NCBI GenBank assembly: GCA_013376735.1
Contig: VINJ01000001.1
Span: 2,728,001 to 2,792,000 of the forward strand
Length of the DNA: 64,000 bases
From: a bacterium Scap17
GTDB lineage: Bacteria; Pseudomonadota; Gammaproteobacteria; Pseudomonadales; Halomonadaceae
Reading direction: 5' to 3'
Each line of letters begins with the position of its first letter. Positions within the stretch are counted from its first letter, which is position 1. The position numbers and the translations under genes are program-made. Under the pieces are notes generated by a model. It saw nothing but the letters and a program-made list of their open reading frames with translations. It was not told the DNA's origin and made no database searches. This document shows positions 15,893-25,806 of the stretch, in pieces.

Positions 15893-17884
15893 TCAGAAGG
15901 TGTAACTCACCCCCACCTCCCCGCGCGCCGTCACCTCATCCCAGGTCTCGATGCCGGCGCCCAGATGCAGCATGGCATTGCGGCCCAGCTGCATGCGCCA
16001 TCCACCGTCGACACGCAGGTAGTTGTCGCTGCCGCGATCCAAATCCTCGGCGCGGTAGGCATTGGTCGGCAGGCTCGCCAGTCGCACCTCGGCGCTGTCG
16101 GCGTCATCATCCAGACGCTTGCCGTAGGCCAGCTCACCGTAGAGGCCGAACCCCTCCGCGATGGCGCGGTCGACCATGAAGCCAGCCTCGACCCGGCGAT
16201 CGCGCAGCGTCTGATCCGAGACGCTCAGGGCGTTGGCGGCGGAGCCGGATTCGGTGTAGCCATCGATGTCGGACTCGGTGTGGCGGTAGGCCACGAAGGG
16301 CGCGTTGTACCACAGCGAATCGGCAGCGGTGAGGCGATAATCGAGCCGCGCCTCGGCGCTGAAGCCATCGCCATCGGTCTCACCGGACAGGATGCGCGAT
16401 GACTGGCCCAGTGCGACATGGCGGTCGAGGTCGTAATCGAAGTCGCCGTAGCTGGCCACCGCCTGGACGCCAAACCTGCCCAGCTGCTGACGCGCGAACA
16501 GGCTGAACACCTGGCCTTCCAGCTCAAGCTCACTGCCATCATCGACATCGAAGTCCGCATTGCGCTGACTGACGGCAATGCCGCCCCAGGCCTGACCGAG
16601 CGCGTTGTCCAGCGGCAGCATCACGCCGACACCCGCACCGCGCTGCTCGCTGTCAAAGCCCTGCTGGCCGCTGGAAGTCTCGCCATCGCCGGTGCCACCA
16701 CTGGCCGAGCCGATGGCGAACACGCGCACGCCCTTGCCTTCGCCATCACTGGAGCGCTGCTTCTGCGCGCCGGGACGCAATTCATCGCCGAGGCTGCGCT
16801 GACTGGCATTGAGCGCCCCCGTGCCCAGCTGCGGTGCCAGCCCCAGTACCGAGGGCGCGGCGAGCATCGCATAGGCGTAGTCGGCCAGAATCTCCTGACC
16901 GGCGGTGGTCGGGTGAACACCATCATTGAACAGCAGCTTGTCGGGGTCTTCCGCAGCGCCGCCCAGCCCGTAGGGCGTGACGTTGCAGCTGTCCGAGAAA
17001 CACACCTGGGTCAGCGGCACATCGCTGGCGAAGCCGAACTCGGCCGGTGATGCCAGCACCTCCTCGAGAATGCCGACGGTATCCAGGCGGATGATGTTGA
17101 CCTCGCCATCCAGCGCCGCCAGTCGCGCGCCCAGCGCATCATTGAAGACGCCCACCAGCGCGGAGGTCCCCGCCGCCTGCGCCGCGCCCGCCGACTGGCC
17201 GGCCGGGGTGCTGCCGACATCCGGCAGGTTGGAGACCATGATGGTGGTGGCACCCGCCGCTGCCAACGCCTCCACCGCGGAGGCCAGATTGCCGGCGGAG
17301 GCGACCGCCGTGGCCGGCGAGGTGATCACGCCCTGCAGGAAGTCGTTGCCACCGCCGTTGACGTAATAGAGGGCATCCGGGTCGGCACTGCCGCCGGTGC
17401 TGACCAGATAGCCGTCCTCGACCCTGAGCACCGTACCGGCGCCCGGGCTGCCCGCGGGGATGACCACCTCGGAGCCATCTTCATCTGTCACCGAGGCCAG
17501 AATCTGCGCCGTGGTATAGCCGCCCACCGCGTAGTTGGTGCCGTCGCTGAAGCCGGCCAGCTGATAGATCACCGAGGTGGAAGGCTCTGCCGCCAGCCCC
17601 AGTTCCGTGGCCAGCAGCTGGGTCGAGACGCTGCCATAGGGCGAATTCTCATAATCCGGACCGCTGCGGTTGGTGAAACGCAGACTGTTGAGGCCACCCA
17701 GGGTGGTATCGGGGAACTGGCCGGCATCGCTCAGGCTGTCGCCGAAGAGATAGAGGTTGGAATAGGCCTGTGCGGGAGTCGCCAGCAAGGTGGTGCTGAT
17801 GGCGAGAGCGAGACTCGTGAGAGTGAAACGTCGGGCCAGACCGCTGGCCGGAGGGAATACAGCGCGATGTGAACGCGATGGCAT
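15893..17884 (-). CDS. GDSL-type esterase autotransporter
   Basis: A 663-residue outer-membrane esterase. A signal peptide ends near residue 40 (ATPAQA). The passenger follows with the GDSL block LFGDSLSDAGQF (nucleophile Ser), the block III GGGNDF, and the catalytic Asp-His in NDGVHPTTAGQ. The last 260 residues form an autotransporter beta-barrel with alternating aromatic strands, ending GVSYTF. Relatives such as EstA of Pseudomonas hydrolyse short- to medium-chain esters at the cell surface and affect rhamnolipid production and motility. AAGGGG precedes the ATG at 17884. Two cysteines (CFSDSC) in the passenger may form a disulfide. Confidence 0.94.
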   Translation of the reverse strand: MPSRSHRAVFPPASGLARRFTLTSLALAISTTLLATPAQAYSNLYLFGDSLSDAGQFPDTTLGGLNSLRFTNRSGPDYENSPYGSVSTQLLATELGLAAEPSTSVIYQLAGFSDGTNYAVGGYTTAQILASVTDEDGSEVVIPAGSPGAGTVLRVEDGYLVSTGGSADPDALYYVNGGGNDFLQGVITSPATAVASAGNLASAVEALAAAGATTIMVSNLPDVGSTPAGQSAGAAQAAGTSALVGVFNDALGARLAALDGEVNIIRLDTVGILEEVLASPAEFGFASDVPLTQVCFSDSCNVTPYGLGGAAEDPDKLLFNDGVHPTTAGQEILADYAYAMLAAPSVLGLAPQLGTGALNASQRSLGDELRPGAQKQRSSDGEGKGVRVFAIGSASGGTGDGETSSGQQGFDSEQRGAGVGVMLPLDNALGQAWGGIAVSQRNADFDVDDGSELELEGQVFSLFARQQLGRFGVQAVASYGDFDYDLDRHVALGQSSRILSGETDGDGFSAEARLDYRLTAADSLWYNAPFVAYRHTESDIDGYTESGSAANALSVSDQTLRDRRVEAGFMVDRAIAEGFGLYGELAYGKRLDDDADSAEVRLASLPTNAYRAEDLDRGSDNYLRVDGGWRMQLGRNAMLHLGAGIETWDEVTARGEVGVSYTF

Positions 17885-18232
17885 GGCGTGCCCCTTGCTT
17901 GTGGGAGGTATCCGTCCTGCAGCCACTCTGGGGGTGGCCTGCAGACAAGCATAGGCAACAAAACGAGTGATTGAATCACATGTTTCGTTCAACTTCCGGC
18001 TAAGACTCAGCGCCTTGCGAGCATGTCACGTTCTCGCGACCGCCATCGGCATCACGCATTCCACCGTCATCTCTCTCTTGTCATCGCCTCTTTCTTGCCA
18101 CCGTCGCCACACGCCACAGGCAGACACAAAAAAAGCGCCTCCCGCAGGAGGCGCTCTTGGCTTGCCACACTATTGGCTTACCGCACGCAGGTCACTTGCG
18201 TAAATGCAGTAACCAGGAATGCAGCAAGAGCA
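17885..18232. other. Intergenic region between esterase and dcd
   Basis: About 350 bases between the esterase start and the dcd stop, both genes on the minus strand. It contains the dcd terminator (18127-18157) and should contain the esterase promoter around 17900-18050. No open frame with a ribosome site or known product is seen. Confidence 0.4.
18127..18157 (-). terminator. Rho-independent terminator after dcd
   Basis: The arms agcgcctcc and ggaggcgct enclose a four-base loop. Read on the minus strand, seven T residues follow. Confidence 0.8.
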
Positions 18233-18799
18233 TCAGGTACGCGGCAGTGTCACGCCACGCTGGCCCTGATATTTGCCGCCGCGATCCTTGTAGCTGGTCT
18301 CGCAGACTTCATCGGACTCGAGGAACAGCATCTGTGCCACGCCTTCGTTGGCGTAGATACGCGCCGGCAGGTTGGTGGTGTTGGAGAACTCGAGGGTGAC
18401 GTGGCCTTCCCACTCCGGCTCCAGCGGCGTCACGTTGACGATGATGCCGCAACGCGCGTAGGTGGACTTGCCCAGGCAGATGGTCAGCACGTTACGCGGA
18501 ATGCGGAAGTACTCGATGGTACGGGCCAGCGCGAAGGAGTTGGGCGGAATCACGCAGGAGTCGCCCTTCACGTCCACGAAGCTCTTCTCGTCGAAGTGCT
18601 TGGGGTCCACCGTCGCCGAATGGATGTTGGTGAAGACCTTGAACTCATCCGAGCAGCGCACATCGTAGCCGTAGCTGGAGGTGCCGTAGGAAATCACACG
18701 GCGCTCATCGTGAAAGCGCACCTGATCGGGCTCAAAGGGGTCGATCATGTCGTGGCTTTCGGCCATGCGACGGATCCACTTGTCGGATTTGATGCTCAT
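18233..18799 (-). CDS. dcd: dCTP deaminase
   Basis: A 188-residue enzyme that deaminates dCTP to dUTP, the first step of the main route to dTTP in enterobacteria-like organisms. Family signatures are visible: [19 protein letters not shown] at the start, [25 protein letters not shown], the nucleotide-binding GKSTYARCG, and EGVAQMLFL. The length is close to E. coli (193). The start at 18799 excludes an unsupported extension to 18904. It is located directly downstream of apbC, an arrangement shared with many gammaproteobacteria. Confidence 0.96.
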   Translation of the reverse strand: MSIKSDKWIRRMAESHDMIDPFEPDQVRFHDERRVISYGTSSYGYDVRCSDEFKVFTNIHSATVDPKHFDEKSFVDVKGDSCVIPPNSFALARTIEYFRIPRNVLTICLGKSTYARCGIIVNVTPLEPEWEGHVTLEFSNTTNLPARIYANEGVAQMLFLESDEVCETSYKDRGGKYQGQRGVTLPRT

Positions 18800-18924
18800 C
18801 GAGCGTACCTGACTGACTGATGGGGAGAGACGCGTGAGCGCCATGAAACGCGGGCCAGCATGATACCGGCCCGCTGCGTCGCTGGAAACCTCGGCACGCG
18901 CCACTTGCGCGTGGCGCGCCGGGC

Positions 18925-19725
18925 TCAGCTGAAGCTGATGCTCGGGCCTTCGTCCGCGCCGGCACTTTCCAGAGACTCGGCGACCTGACGCGCGACGGCG
19001 CGGAAGCTCGCGGCCACTTCACCGTCCGGCTCCGCGATCACGCTGGGACGACCGCCATCGGCATTCTCGCGAATGCTCAGGGTCAGCGGCAGCTGGCCCA
19101 GCAGACGAGTCTGGTACTCATCGGCGATACGCTCACCGCCGCCTGCACCGAAGACCGCTTCACTATGGCCACACTGGCTGCAGGTGTGAGTGCTCATGTT
19201 CTCGACCACCCCCAGCACCGGCACCTTGACCTTGCGGAACATCTCGATGCCCTTCTGGGCGTCCAGCAGTGCGATATCCTGCGGCGTGGTGACGATGACG
19301 GCGCCGGAGACCGGCACCTTCTGTGACAGGGTCAGCTGGATGTCACCGGTGCCCGGCGGCATGTCGATCAGCAGCACGTCAAGCTCGCCCCAGGCGGTCT
19401 GGTTGAGCAGCTGCTGGAAGGCGCCGGCGACCATCGGGCCACGCCAGACCATCGGGTCCTTCACGTCGACCAGATAGGCCATCGACATGGTCTTGATGCC
19501 GTGCGCCTCGATGGGGCTGAAGACCTGCTCACCGGCCATTTCCGGACGCTGACCACTCGGCACGCCGAACATCTGCGCCTGACTCGGGCCATAGATGTCG
19601 GCGTCCAGCAGACCGACCTTGAGCCCTTCCGCCGCCAAAGCCAGCGCCAGATTGGCGGTGACGGTAGACTTGCCGACGCCTCCCTTGCCGGAAGCGACCG
19701 CGACAATGTGCTTGATACCTTCCAT
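18925..19725 (-). CDS. apbC: Iron-sulfur cluster carrier ATPase ApbC/Mrp
   Basis: A 266-residue MinD-like ATPase that binds and delivers Fe-S clusters. The deviant Walker [11 protein letters not shown] is at residues 12-21; the cluster-binding CxxC is in [16 protein letters not shown]; the Walker A' region [13 protein letters not shown] is typical. It lacks the roughly 100-residue N-terminal MIP18/DUF59 domain of E. coli Mrp, starting directly at the ATPase. No upstream frame restores that domain, so the short form seems genuine. It lies 125 bases upstream of dcd on the same strand. Confidence 0.94.
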   Translation of the reverse strand: MEGIKHIVAVASGKGGVGKSTVTANLALALAAEGLKVGLLDADIYGPSQAQMFGVPSGQRPEMAGEQVFSPIEAHGIKTMSMAYLVDVKDPMVWRGPMVAGAFQQLLNQTAWGELDVLLIDMPPGTGDIQLTLSQKVPVSGAVIVTTPQDIALLDAQKGIEMFRKVKVPVLGVVENMSTHTCSQCGHSEAVFGAGGGERIADEYQTRLLGQLPLTLSIRENADGGRPSVIAEPDGEVAASFRAVARQVAESLESAGADEGPSISFS

Positions 19726-19923
19726 ACCTTGAAACTCCCGTGACGCCCTGCGCGGCGCGATGAATGTGGCGCGCAGGCGTCTGAACTGTCAGCGAAAAAG
19801 CCGTGGAACACGATGGGCACAGTATGCCTGCCACCGCTACACGGGCCAAGCCGATGAACCATGTCCAGATGGACAGTGCCCAGATAGACAATGCCCGGAT
19901 GCATCAGTACCGATCAGCCATGA

Positions 19924-19965
19924 CCCGGGCCGTGGACGCCATGCCCCGGGCCGTGGACGCCATGC
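19924..19965. repeat. Two tandem 21-base repeats
   Basis: The unit cccgggccgtggacgccatgc occurs twice head to tail. Immediately before (19866-19895) are two imperfect 15-base units (cagatggacagtgcc, cagatagacaatgcc). All are non-coding, just beyond the stop of the pseudouridine synthase gene. Confidence 0.8.
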
Positions 19966-19980
19966 CCTTGAGATCAGGAA

Positions 19981-20694
19981 TCAGAAGCGCACGTCGACCG
20001 GCAGGAAGCGCCACTCGCCCGGCGCCATGCGGCCGAGTAGAATCGCGCCCAGACGCAGACGACGCACCTCGATGACCTTGAGGCCCTGCCCCTCGACCGC
20101 AGCGCGGATACCGCCCACCGGCACCCGCTTCATGGCGATGCGCAAACGGGTGTCGCTCTGCCAGCTGATGCTGACCTTGGGCTTGCGGCCGCGGATGTCA
20201 GCACACAGCGCGAAGCCGATACGCTTGAGGCCTTCGTCATCCAGCGTTCCTTCCACCTCGACGACGTACTCCTGCTCCAGCTGGTCCAGATCATCGCCCA
20301 GCTTGCGGATCACGCCACGGTTCTGTGACCACACGGCGAGACCGGATTCATCCTCGCCGAGCTCGGCCAGCGGCTGCTGGGACAGGAAATGCACCTTGAG
20401 CCAGTCGGCACCGCTGTTGTCGAGTGCACTGCGCGGCGCGCCGTCACGCAGGGTCAGAGGGTCCGGCAGCGGCGTGCCCGGCGGCTGATACCAGACCAGG
20501 GTCATCGGCGCGATGGGTTCCATGCTGGCCCCCTCGTCCACCGTGACGACCTGATCCGTAACCTTGAAGAACGGTGCCTCGATGACCTCACCCGCGACAC
20601 GCACCACACCTTGCGCGATGAGATGCTCGGCCTCGCGGCGCGAGATGCCCTGCTGATGGGCCAGAAACTTGGAAAGACGGACGGGTTCGGTCAT
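19981..20694 (-). CDS. RsuA-family RNA pseudouridine synthase, catalytic Asp apparently missing
   Basis: A 237-residue protein with an S4 RNA-binding domain (RLSKFLAHQQGISRREAEHLI, residues 5-26) and an RsuA/RluB/E/F-type synthase domain ending RLRLGAILLGRMAPGEW. The family turns specific rRNA uridines into pseudouridine. The catalytic motif, normally GRLDxDSxGL, aligns here as AELGEDESGL; the essential Asp would be Gly, while the second Asp is kept. If the alignment is right, the protein may be inactive or use a shifted residue. The start at 20694 gives the expected S4 beginning MTEPVRLSKF; the longer frame to 21057 is not protein-like. Which rRNA site it serves is unknown. Confidence 0.85.
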   Translation of the reverse strand: MTEPVRLSKFLAHQQGISRREAEHLIAQGVVRVAGEVIEAPFFKVTDQVVTVDEGASMEPIAPMTLVWYQPPGTPLPDPLTLRDGAPRSALDNSGADWLKVHFLSQQPLAELGEDESGLAVWSQNRGVIRKLGDDLDQLEQEYVVEVEGTLDDEGLKRIGFALCADIRGRKPKVSISWQSDTRLRIAMKRVPVGGIRAAVEGQGLKVIEVRRLRLGAILLGRMAPGEWRFLPVDVRF

Positions 20695-21241
20695 GGGGAC
20701 TCTCGAGGCAGCGACGCAGGCAACAGGCAGAGCAGCAGCACGCAGAAGCGCAGATAGATGAAAAGAAGCGGGACGCCTGACAGGGTCATCAAGGCTGGCC
20801 CGCCATGATAACGGCATGCGCCAGGGATGGCACGGACGAGACGCACCGAAGATGCTAGGCTGCGGGGCCAGAAATCGGCGCGGCGCGCTTCGGCAGATCA
20901 TCTGACGTGCCTCACCAAGTCCTGGGCTGCTCTCCGCCAGTTCATCTGTTCCACTACGCCTGGGCATGCGCCATCGCCACGCAACCGCGTGGTGACACTT
21001 GCGGAACCCTTTGCGCGGCAAAACGTCAGAGTTGCGTTGAAGCTCACTCTGAACCATACAGGGTCAGGGTCAGGCAAACTGATGCGCTTGCGCGTCAACT
21101 GTCGCTACCGAGGAAGCCGATGGCCAACGCTTGAGCCTCCGTCAGTGACACGCCAGCCGAAGGTGTACGATCAACCCGGCTTTACCCTGCGCGCCATCCC
21201 GCCTTGCTGCGCTTCCCAGGCCACGTTCACAGGTATCTTGC
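20695..21241. other. Intergenic region upstream of SleB-like gene
   Basis: About 550 bases between divergent genes. Open frames run through in several phases, as usual at high GC, but they show no conserved domains and no good ribosome sites. No RNA gene was recognised. Confidence 0.35.
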
Positions 21242-21919
21242 ATGCGTTTATCTCCCACATCGCCCCGCCCGCTGACTCACACTTGGCGCTACGCCATCAG
21301 CAGCGCTCGCACGCTTCGTCATCTGGTACTGATCTTCGGCCTGACACTGGCCGCGGGCTGCTCCGCGCCGCACGCCTCGGACGCGCCTGCCGCACCGACC
21401 ACCGCGGCCAAGGCAGCCGTCAAGGCCGAGCGGCTGGAACGCCTGCTGGTGCAAGGCGAAAGCGATGTGCCCGAGAGCCTGCTGCTCAGCAAGGCCGGCG
21501 CGCGCGCCATCGATCCCAACGGTCAGCGCCCGGTGGATGACCCGCTGACCTGCCTGGCGCGCGCCGCCTATTGGGAAGCCAAGGGCGAAGGCAGAAGCGG
21601 CATGCAGGGTATCGTCAATGTGGTGATCAACCGCGCCGCCGACCCGCGTTTCCCCGATAGCCTGTGCGGCGTGGTCAAGCAGGGTGGCGAAAGCGGCAGC
21701 TGCCAGTTCTCCTGGTGGTGTGACGGGCGCTCCGACCGCATTCGCGAACCCGCCGCCTACGCCGAGGCCCGCGACGTGGCCCGCCAGGCACTCAACCATC
21801 AGCTGGAAGACGTCACTGACGGCGCCCTCTACTTCCACGCCCGCTACGCCACGCCCTACTGGGCCAAGCGCTTCGTGCGCACCGCGCGCATCGGTCAACA
21901 CCTGTTCTATCGCAACTGA
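21242..21919 (+). CDS. SleB-type cell-wall hydrolase, lipoprotein
   Basis: A 225-residue protein. A basic start, a hydrophobic helix and the lipobox LAAGC (residues about 36-40) predict a lipid-anchored periplasmic protein. The C-terminal 130 residues match the Hydrolase_2/SleB domain: LARAAYWEAKGEG with the catalytic glutamate, GIVNVVINRA, and the SCQFSWWCDG segment. Family knowledge: SleB is a lytic transglycosylase of spore cortex; in Gram-negative non-sporing bacteria such proteins probably trim peptidoglycan. Four cysteines beyond the lipobox may pair. It stands alone between the pseudouridine synthase and TerB-like genes. Confidence 0.88.
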   Translation: MRLSPTSPRPLTHTWRYAISSARTLRHLVLIFGLTLAAGCSAPHASDAPAAPTTAAKAAVKAERLERLLVQGESDVPESLLLSKAGARAIDPNGQRPVDDPLTCLARAAYWEAKGEGRSGMQGIVNVVINRAADPRFPDSLCGVVKQGGESGSCQFSWWCDGRSDRIREPAAYAEARDVARQALNHQLEDVTDGALYFHARYATPYWAKRFVRTARIGQHLFYRN

Positions 21920-22003
21920 GCGCGAGCCGCTGCTGCTGGATGACCACGGCAGAGAGCCAGCCGATACTTGCTCCAGACACCCTGCGATCAGAAGCCACAA
22001 ACA

Positions 22004-22036
22004 CGACGCCCCCGCTGCCATCGGCAACGGGGGCGT
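22004..22036 (-). terminator. Terminator-like hairpin after TerB-like gene
   Basis: The arms gacgcccccg and cgggggcgtc plus inner pairs form a long stem with one mismatch. On the minus strand it is followed by gtgtttgtgg, a weak T run. It lies between convergent genes. Confidence 0.55.
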
Positions 22037-22057
22037 CTGCATGAGAGTGGGTGTCGC

Positions 22058-22531
22058 TTACTTGTCCGGCTGAGCCGCCAGCTTGGTGCGGATGAACTCG
22101 CTGTGACTGACATGCAGCAGGCCGGCAAGACGGCGGATGCGATGCTCCTCCTGCGGGTCCAGCTCGCCATCGGCCCAGGCCAGCTCCCAGAGCATGCCGA
22201 TCAGCTCGCTGCGCTCCTCAAGGCTCATGTGCTCGTTGAGCTGCTTGACGAAGCGGTAGTGGTCCGTGGCCTGCTCGGCATCCTGCTCGGCTTGGGTCAG
22301 CAGGCTGGCAAGTTCCTCATCCCCCAGCGAGAAGCGCTCGGCCAGCTGGCGCGCCAGGGCTTCCCGCTCGCGCACATCGAGATGGTCATCGGCGCGCACC
22401 ACCTCGAACATCAGGACGGCCATGGCGAGTTCCGGGCCGGGCTCCTCATTGGGGCGGGCGTTGCTGCCGGGCATCATCACCTGGCGGATGAGACGATTGA
22501 TCTGACCGGCAACGGATAGCTGAGCTGGCAT
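22058..22531 (-). CDS. TerB-like (DjlA N-terminal fold) protein
   Basis: A 157-residue, helical acidic protein with the TerB fold pattern: AMAVLMFEVVRADDHLDVREREAL and, as an internal second half, MLWELAWADGELDPQEEHRIRRLAGLL. Both halves hold acidic clusters that in TerB bind metal ions. TerB was named for tellurite resistance, but stand-alone members are widespread and their role is unclear. GGAG precedes the ATG at 22531. It is divergent from metG across 249 bases. Confidence 0.85.
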   Translation of the reverse strand: MPAQLSVAGQINRLIRQVMMPGSNARPNEEPGPELAMAVLMFEVVRADDHLDVREREALARQLAERFSLGDEELASLLTQAEQDAEQATDHYRFVKQLNEHMSLEERSELIGMLWELAWADGELDPQEEHRIRRLAGLLHVSHSEFIRTKLAAQPDK

Positions 22532-22780
22532 GCTGATCTCCAGGAACGGAAAATGTGATGTCCTTGAATTCTTCATGAGGGCAGCGGCACGGGTTGCAAC
22601 CTCACAGTTGCGCACGGCCGCGTTGCCGGTGACGCGACGCGCCCTTCGCGCCGCCCGCGCCTTCGCGATATAGTAGCGCCCATCCCGACGGGGCGATGCG
22701 TTCGCCCCTTATCACGAGTCATCCCGGCGAGTGTCTGCGCACTGCGCAGCAGGCGCCCTTTACCGTCAAGACGAGGCCTC

Positions 22781-24838
22781 ATGTCAGCGCGCAAGATTCT
22801 GGTTACCAGTGCCCTGCCCTATGCCAATGGGTCGATCCACCTGGGTCACCTGCTTGAGTACATCCAGACCGACATCTGGGTACGCTTCCAGAAAAGCCGT
22901 GGCCACGAATGCCATTACGTGTGCGCCGATGACGCCCACGGCACCGCCATCATGCTGCGTGCCGAGCAGGAAGGGGTCACCGCCGAGCAGCTGATCCAGC
23001 GTGTGAGTGACGAGCACCAGGCCGACTTCGCCAAGTTCGGCGTCGGCTTCGACAACTATCACTCCACCCACTCGCCGGAGAACCGCGCCCACAGCGAGCG
23101 CATCTATCTGGCGCTGCGCGATGCCGGTCATATCGCCACGCGCGATATCGAGCAGATGTTCGATCCGGTCAAGGGCCTGTTCCTCGCCGACCGCTTCATC
23201 AAGGGCACCTGCCCGAAGTGCAAGACCGAAGACCAGTACGGCGATAACTGTGAAGCCTGCGGCGCGGCCTACACCCCGGCCGAGCTGATCGATCCGGTCT
23301 CTGCCATCTCCGGTGCCACGCCGGAAATGCGCACTTCCACCCACTACTTCTTCAAGCTGCCGAACTTCGAGAACTTCCTCAAGGAATGGACGAAGAGTGG
23401 CCGCGTGCAGAGCCAGATCTCCAACAAGCTGCAGGAATGGTTCGAGGCGGGTCTGGCCGAGTGGGACATCTCCCGCGATGCGCCCTACTTCGGCTTCGAG
23501 ATTCCCGACGCGCCGGGCAAGTACTTCTACGTGTGGCTGGACGCGCCGATCGGCTATCTCGCCAGCTTCCAGAACCTGTGCGAGAAGCAGGGCATCGACT
23601 TCGACAGCTACTGGAAAGCCGATTCCGACGCCGAGGTCTATCACTTCATCGGCAAGGACATCGTCTACTTCCACGCCCTGTTCTGGCCGGCGATGCTGGA
23701 AGGTGCCGGCATGCGCACCCCGACCGGCGTCAACTGCCACGGTTTCGTGACCGTCAACGGCGCCAAGATGTCCAAGTCGCGCGGCACCTTCATCAAGGCC
23801 GATACCTACGCGCAGTTCCTCAACCCGGAATACCTGCGCTACTACTTCGCCGCCAAGCTGACCTCCGGTGTCGATGATCTTGACCTCAACCTCGAGGACT
23901 TCACCGCCCGCGTGAATTCCGACCTGGTCGGCAAGGTGGTCAACATCGCCAGCCGCTGCGCCGGTTTCGTCAAGAAGTTCGGCGACGGCAAGCTGTCCGC
24001 GACCTGCGCCGAGCCGGAGCTGGTCGAGCGCTTCATCGCCGCTGGCGAAGGCATCGCGGCGGACTTCGAAGCGCGTGAATTCGCGCGCGCCATGCGCAAG
24101 GTGATGGAGCTGGCCGATGAAGCCAACACCTACATCGCCGACAAGGCGCCGTGGGCGATGGCCAAGGAAGGCGGCCGCGAGCAGGAAGTGCTCGACGTCT
24201 GCTCCGTGGGCACCAATCTTTTCCGCCAGCTGATGGTCTATCTGGCGCCGGTGATTCCGGAGCTGACCGACAAGGCACGCGACTTCCTGAACCTCGAGAG
24301 CCTCGACTGGGCCAGCCGTGAAAGCGTGCTGACCGATCATGCGATCAACAAGTTCAAGCCGCTGCTGACCCGTGTCGAGCCGGAGCGTATCGACAAGATG
24401 CTCGAAGCCTCACGCGAAGTGCTGGTCGAGGAGCAGAAGATCAAGGACGGCACCGCCAAGGCGGAAGCCGAAGCCGCTGCCGCACCGAGTCCGCTCGATG
24501 CCGACCCGATCGCCGAGGAGATCGACTTCGATACCTTCATGAAGACCGACCTGCGCGTGGCGAAGATCGTCAAGGCGGAGCACGTCGAGAAGGCGGCCAA
24601 GCTGCTCAAGCTGACGCTGGATATCGGTGGCGAGACGCGCACCGTGTTCTCCGGCATCAAGTCCGCCTACACGCCGGAAGCCCTGGAAGGTCGTCTGACC
24701 GTGATGGTCGCCAACCTGGCGCCGCGCAAGATGCGCTTCGGCGTGTCAGAGGGCATGGTGCTGGCTGCCGGTGACGACGAAGGCATCTACCTGCTGGAGC
24801 CGCACACCGGTGCCAAGCCGGGTCAGCGCGTCACTTGA
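22781..24838 (+). CDS. metG: Methionyl-tRNA synthetase
   Basis: A 685-residue class I synthetase that charges tRNA-Met. The HIGH-type motif is HLGH (in [15 protein letters not shown]); zinc-knuckle cysteines are [17 protein letters not shown] near residues 146-162; the KMSKS loop is at residues 329-333. The last 110 residues form the Trbp111-like dimerisation/tRNA-binding domain ([20 protein letters not shown]), separated by an Ala/Glu-rich linker. Length matches E. coli MetG (677). A possible -10 (TATAGT) lies at 22669-22674. A terminator follows. Confidence 0.98.
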   Translation: MSARKILVTSALPYANGSIHLGHLLEYIQTDIWVRFQKSRGHECHYVCADDAHGTAIMLRAEQEGVTAEQLIQRVSDEHQADFAKFGVGFDNYHSTHSPENRAHSERIYLALRDAGHIATRDIEQMFDPVKGLFLADRFIKGTCPKCKTEDQYGDNCEACGAAYTPAELIDPVSAISGATPEMRTSTHYFFKLPNFENFLKEWTKSGRVQSQISNKLQEWFEAGLAEWDISRDAPYFGFEIPDAPGKYFYVWLDAPIGYLASFQNLCEKQGIDFDSYWKADSDAEVYHFIGKDIVYFHALFWPAMLEGAGMRTPTGVNCHGFVTVNGAKMSKSRGTFIKADTYAQFLNPEYLRYYFAAKLTSGVDDLDLNLEDFTARVNSDLVGKVVNIASRCAGFVKKFGDGKLSATCAEPELVERFIAAGEGIAADFEAREFARAMRKVMELADEANTYIADKAPWAMAKEGGREQEVLDVCSVGTNLFRQLMVYLAPVIPELTDKARDFLNLESLDWASRESVLTDHAINKFKPLLTRVEPERIDKMLEASREVLVEEQKIKDGTAKAEAEAAAAPSPLDADPIAEEIDFDTFMKTDLRVAKIVKAEHVEKAAKLLKLTLDIGGETRTVFSGIKSAYTPEALEGRLTVMVANLAPRKMRFGVSEGMVLAAGDDEGIYLLEPHTGAKPGQRVT

Positions 24839-24894
24839 TACAGTGTTGATACAGTGATAATCCGCTGATTCAGCCTCACTGAAGCCCCTCAGCG

Positions 24895-24933
24895 CAACGC
24901 CCCGCCAGAGCCTCTCTGACGGGGCGTTGTCGT
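24895..24933 (+). terminator. Rho-independent terminator after metG
   Basis: A 16-base stem with one wobble pair (24895-24910 with 24914-24929) and a three-base loop. The T run is short (tgtcgtt). Confidence 0.7.
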
Positions 24934-24962
24934 TCATGCGCCACATCCGGGCGGCGGAACGG

Positions 24963-25469
24963 CTACTCGTAACGGCGACCCGCGTGCTCCAGCCAGCCAT
25001 CCACATGGCGGCCACCGGGATCATGGTGCGTCCAGTGGATCACGCCACCCTTGTCGGTCCATTCATATTCTCCATAGAAGCCGATGCGATCACCGACCTG
25101 AAGACTGTCGATGCGCGGCGCCAGATCGATGTTGTGCGCCACCAGAATGGTGGTGCCGCCCGCGATCCGAATCAGGAACTTCTGATGACGGCTGCCCTTG
25201 AGATCATCCCGGAGCAGACGTATCACCTCCCCCGTGCCACGTACCTGAACATCACTCTGCTGCGCACTGATGGCGCGCCTGAGTCGGCTTTCGTCCGCCG
25301 AGGAGGTGCCTTCCCCCTGCGTCGCCTCGGCCTGCGGCGACTGGAAGTCATTCCACAGCTGGGAAAGCGAGAAGTTGCCATTGCCCGTCAGCTGCGAGAT
25401 GCCCGCCATCGCCACCACCAGAATGATGACCCATAACGGCCGACGGCCGCGTGTTCCTGTCCTGCGCAT
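24963..25469 (-). CDS. DUF3465-family secreted or membrane-anchored protein
   Basis: A 168-residue protein. A basic start (MRRTGTRGRR) and a hydrophobic segment (PLWVIILVVAMAGISQL) form an uncleaved anchor or signal peptide. The C-terminal 95 residues match DUF3465: VQVRGTGEVIRLLRDDLKGSRHQKFLIRI, then VAHNIDLAPRI and GEYEWTDKGGVIHWTHHDP, ending with HxDGWLEHAGRRYE. The function is not known; the fold resembles small OB-like nucleic-acid-binding or nuclease accessory domains, which is inference. AGGAGCGGGAT precedes the ATG at 25469. Confidence 0.85.
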   Translation of the reverse strand: MRRTGTRGRRPLWVIILVVAMAGISQLTGNGNFSLSQLWNDFQSPQAEATQGEGTSSADESRLRRAISAQQSDVQVRGTGEVIRLLRDDLKGSRHQKFLIRIAGGTTILVAHNIDLAPRIDSLQVGDRIGFYGEYEWTDKGGVIHWTHHDPGGRHVDGWLEHAGRRYE

Positions 25470-25806
25470 ATCCCGCTCCTTGTGCCACCTCAGGGTGACG
25501 TGAAAGTCTCTGATCACGTCACAATCAATAAAAGTAATAAAGGAATTCTTCTTTATTACTTCAAGAACCAAGCAAAACGCGAAACAATGTCCGTCTCAAG
25601 CTGGCAACACTCCGCCTGGCTTGCCACGCTACAGGCTGTCGGCCAGCAGCATCTTGCGTATAATACCGCCGCGCTCGACGATCCCCTGCCCTGCAGCTTC
25701 CTGACAGCTTGCGGCAGCAACAGACCTGATCGCCTGCGAGTGCCGGCTCATGCATGCCGCGAGCACGGAAGCGCCTTCGAAACACCCTGACCGAGCGACG
25801 CCCCTG
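25470..25806. other. Divergent promoter region before rsx operon
   Basis: 337 bases between the DUF3465 gene and rsxA. The left third is AT-rich (around 25500-25590). A clear -10 box TATAAT lies at 25659-25664. No gene is supported here; no Fnr- or SoxR-type site was recognised with confidence. Confidence 0.45.
25636..25664 (+). promoter_or_regulatory. Probable rsx operon promoter
   Basis: A perfect TATAAT at 25659-25664 is preceded, 17 bases earlier, by a poor -35 match (CTGTCG). It leaves a leader of about 135 bases before rsxA. Confidence 0.5.

Noticed and set aside
20695-21057. N-terminal extension of the pseudouridine synthase to 21057
   Set aside because: The extension is rich in Arg/Ser/Pro with no domain, and the S4 domain begins at the ATG at 20694.
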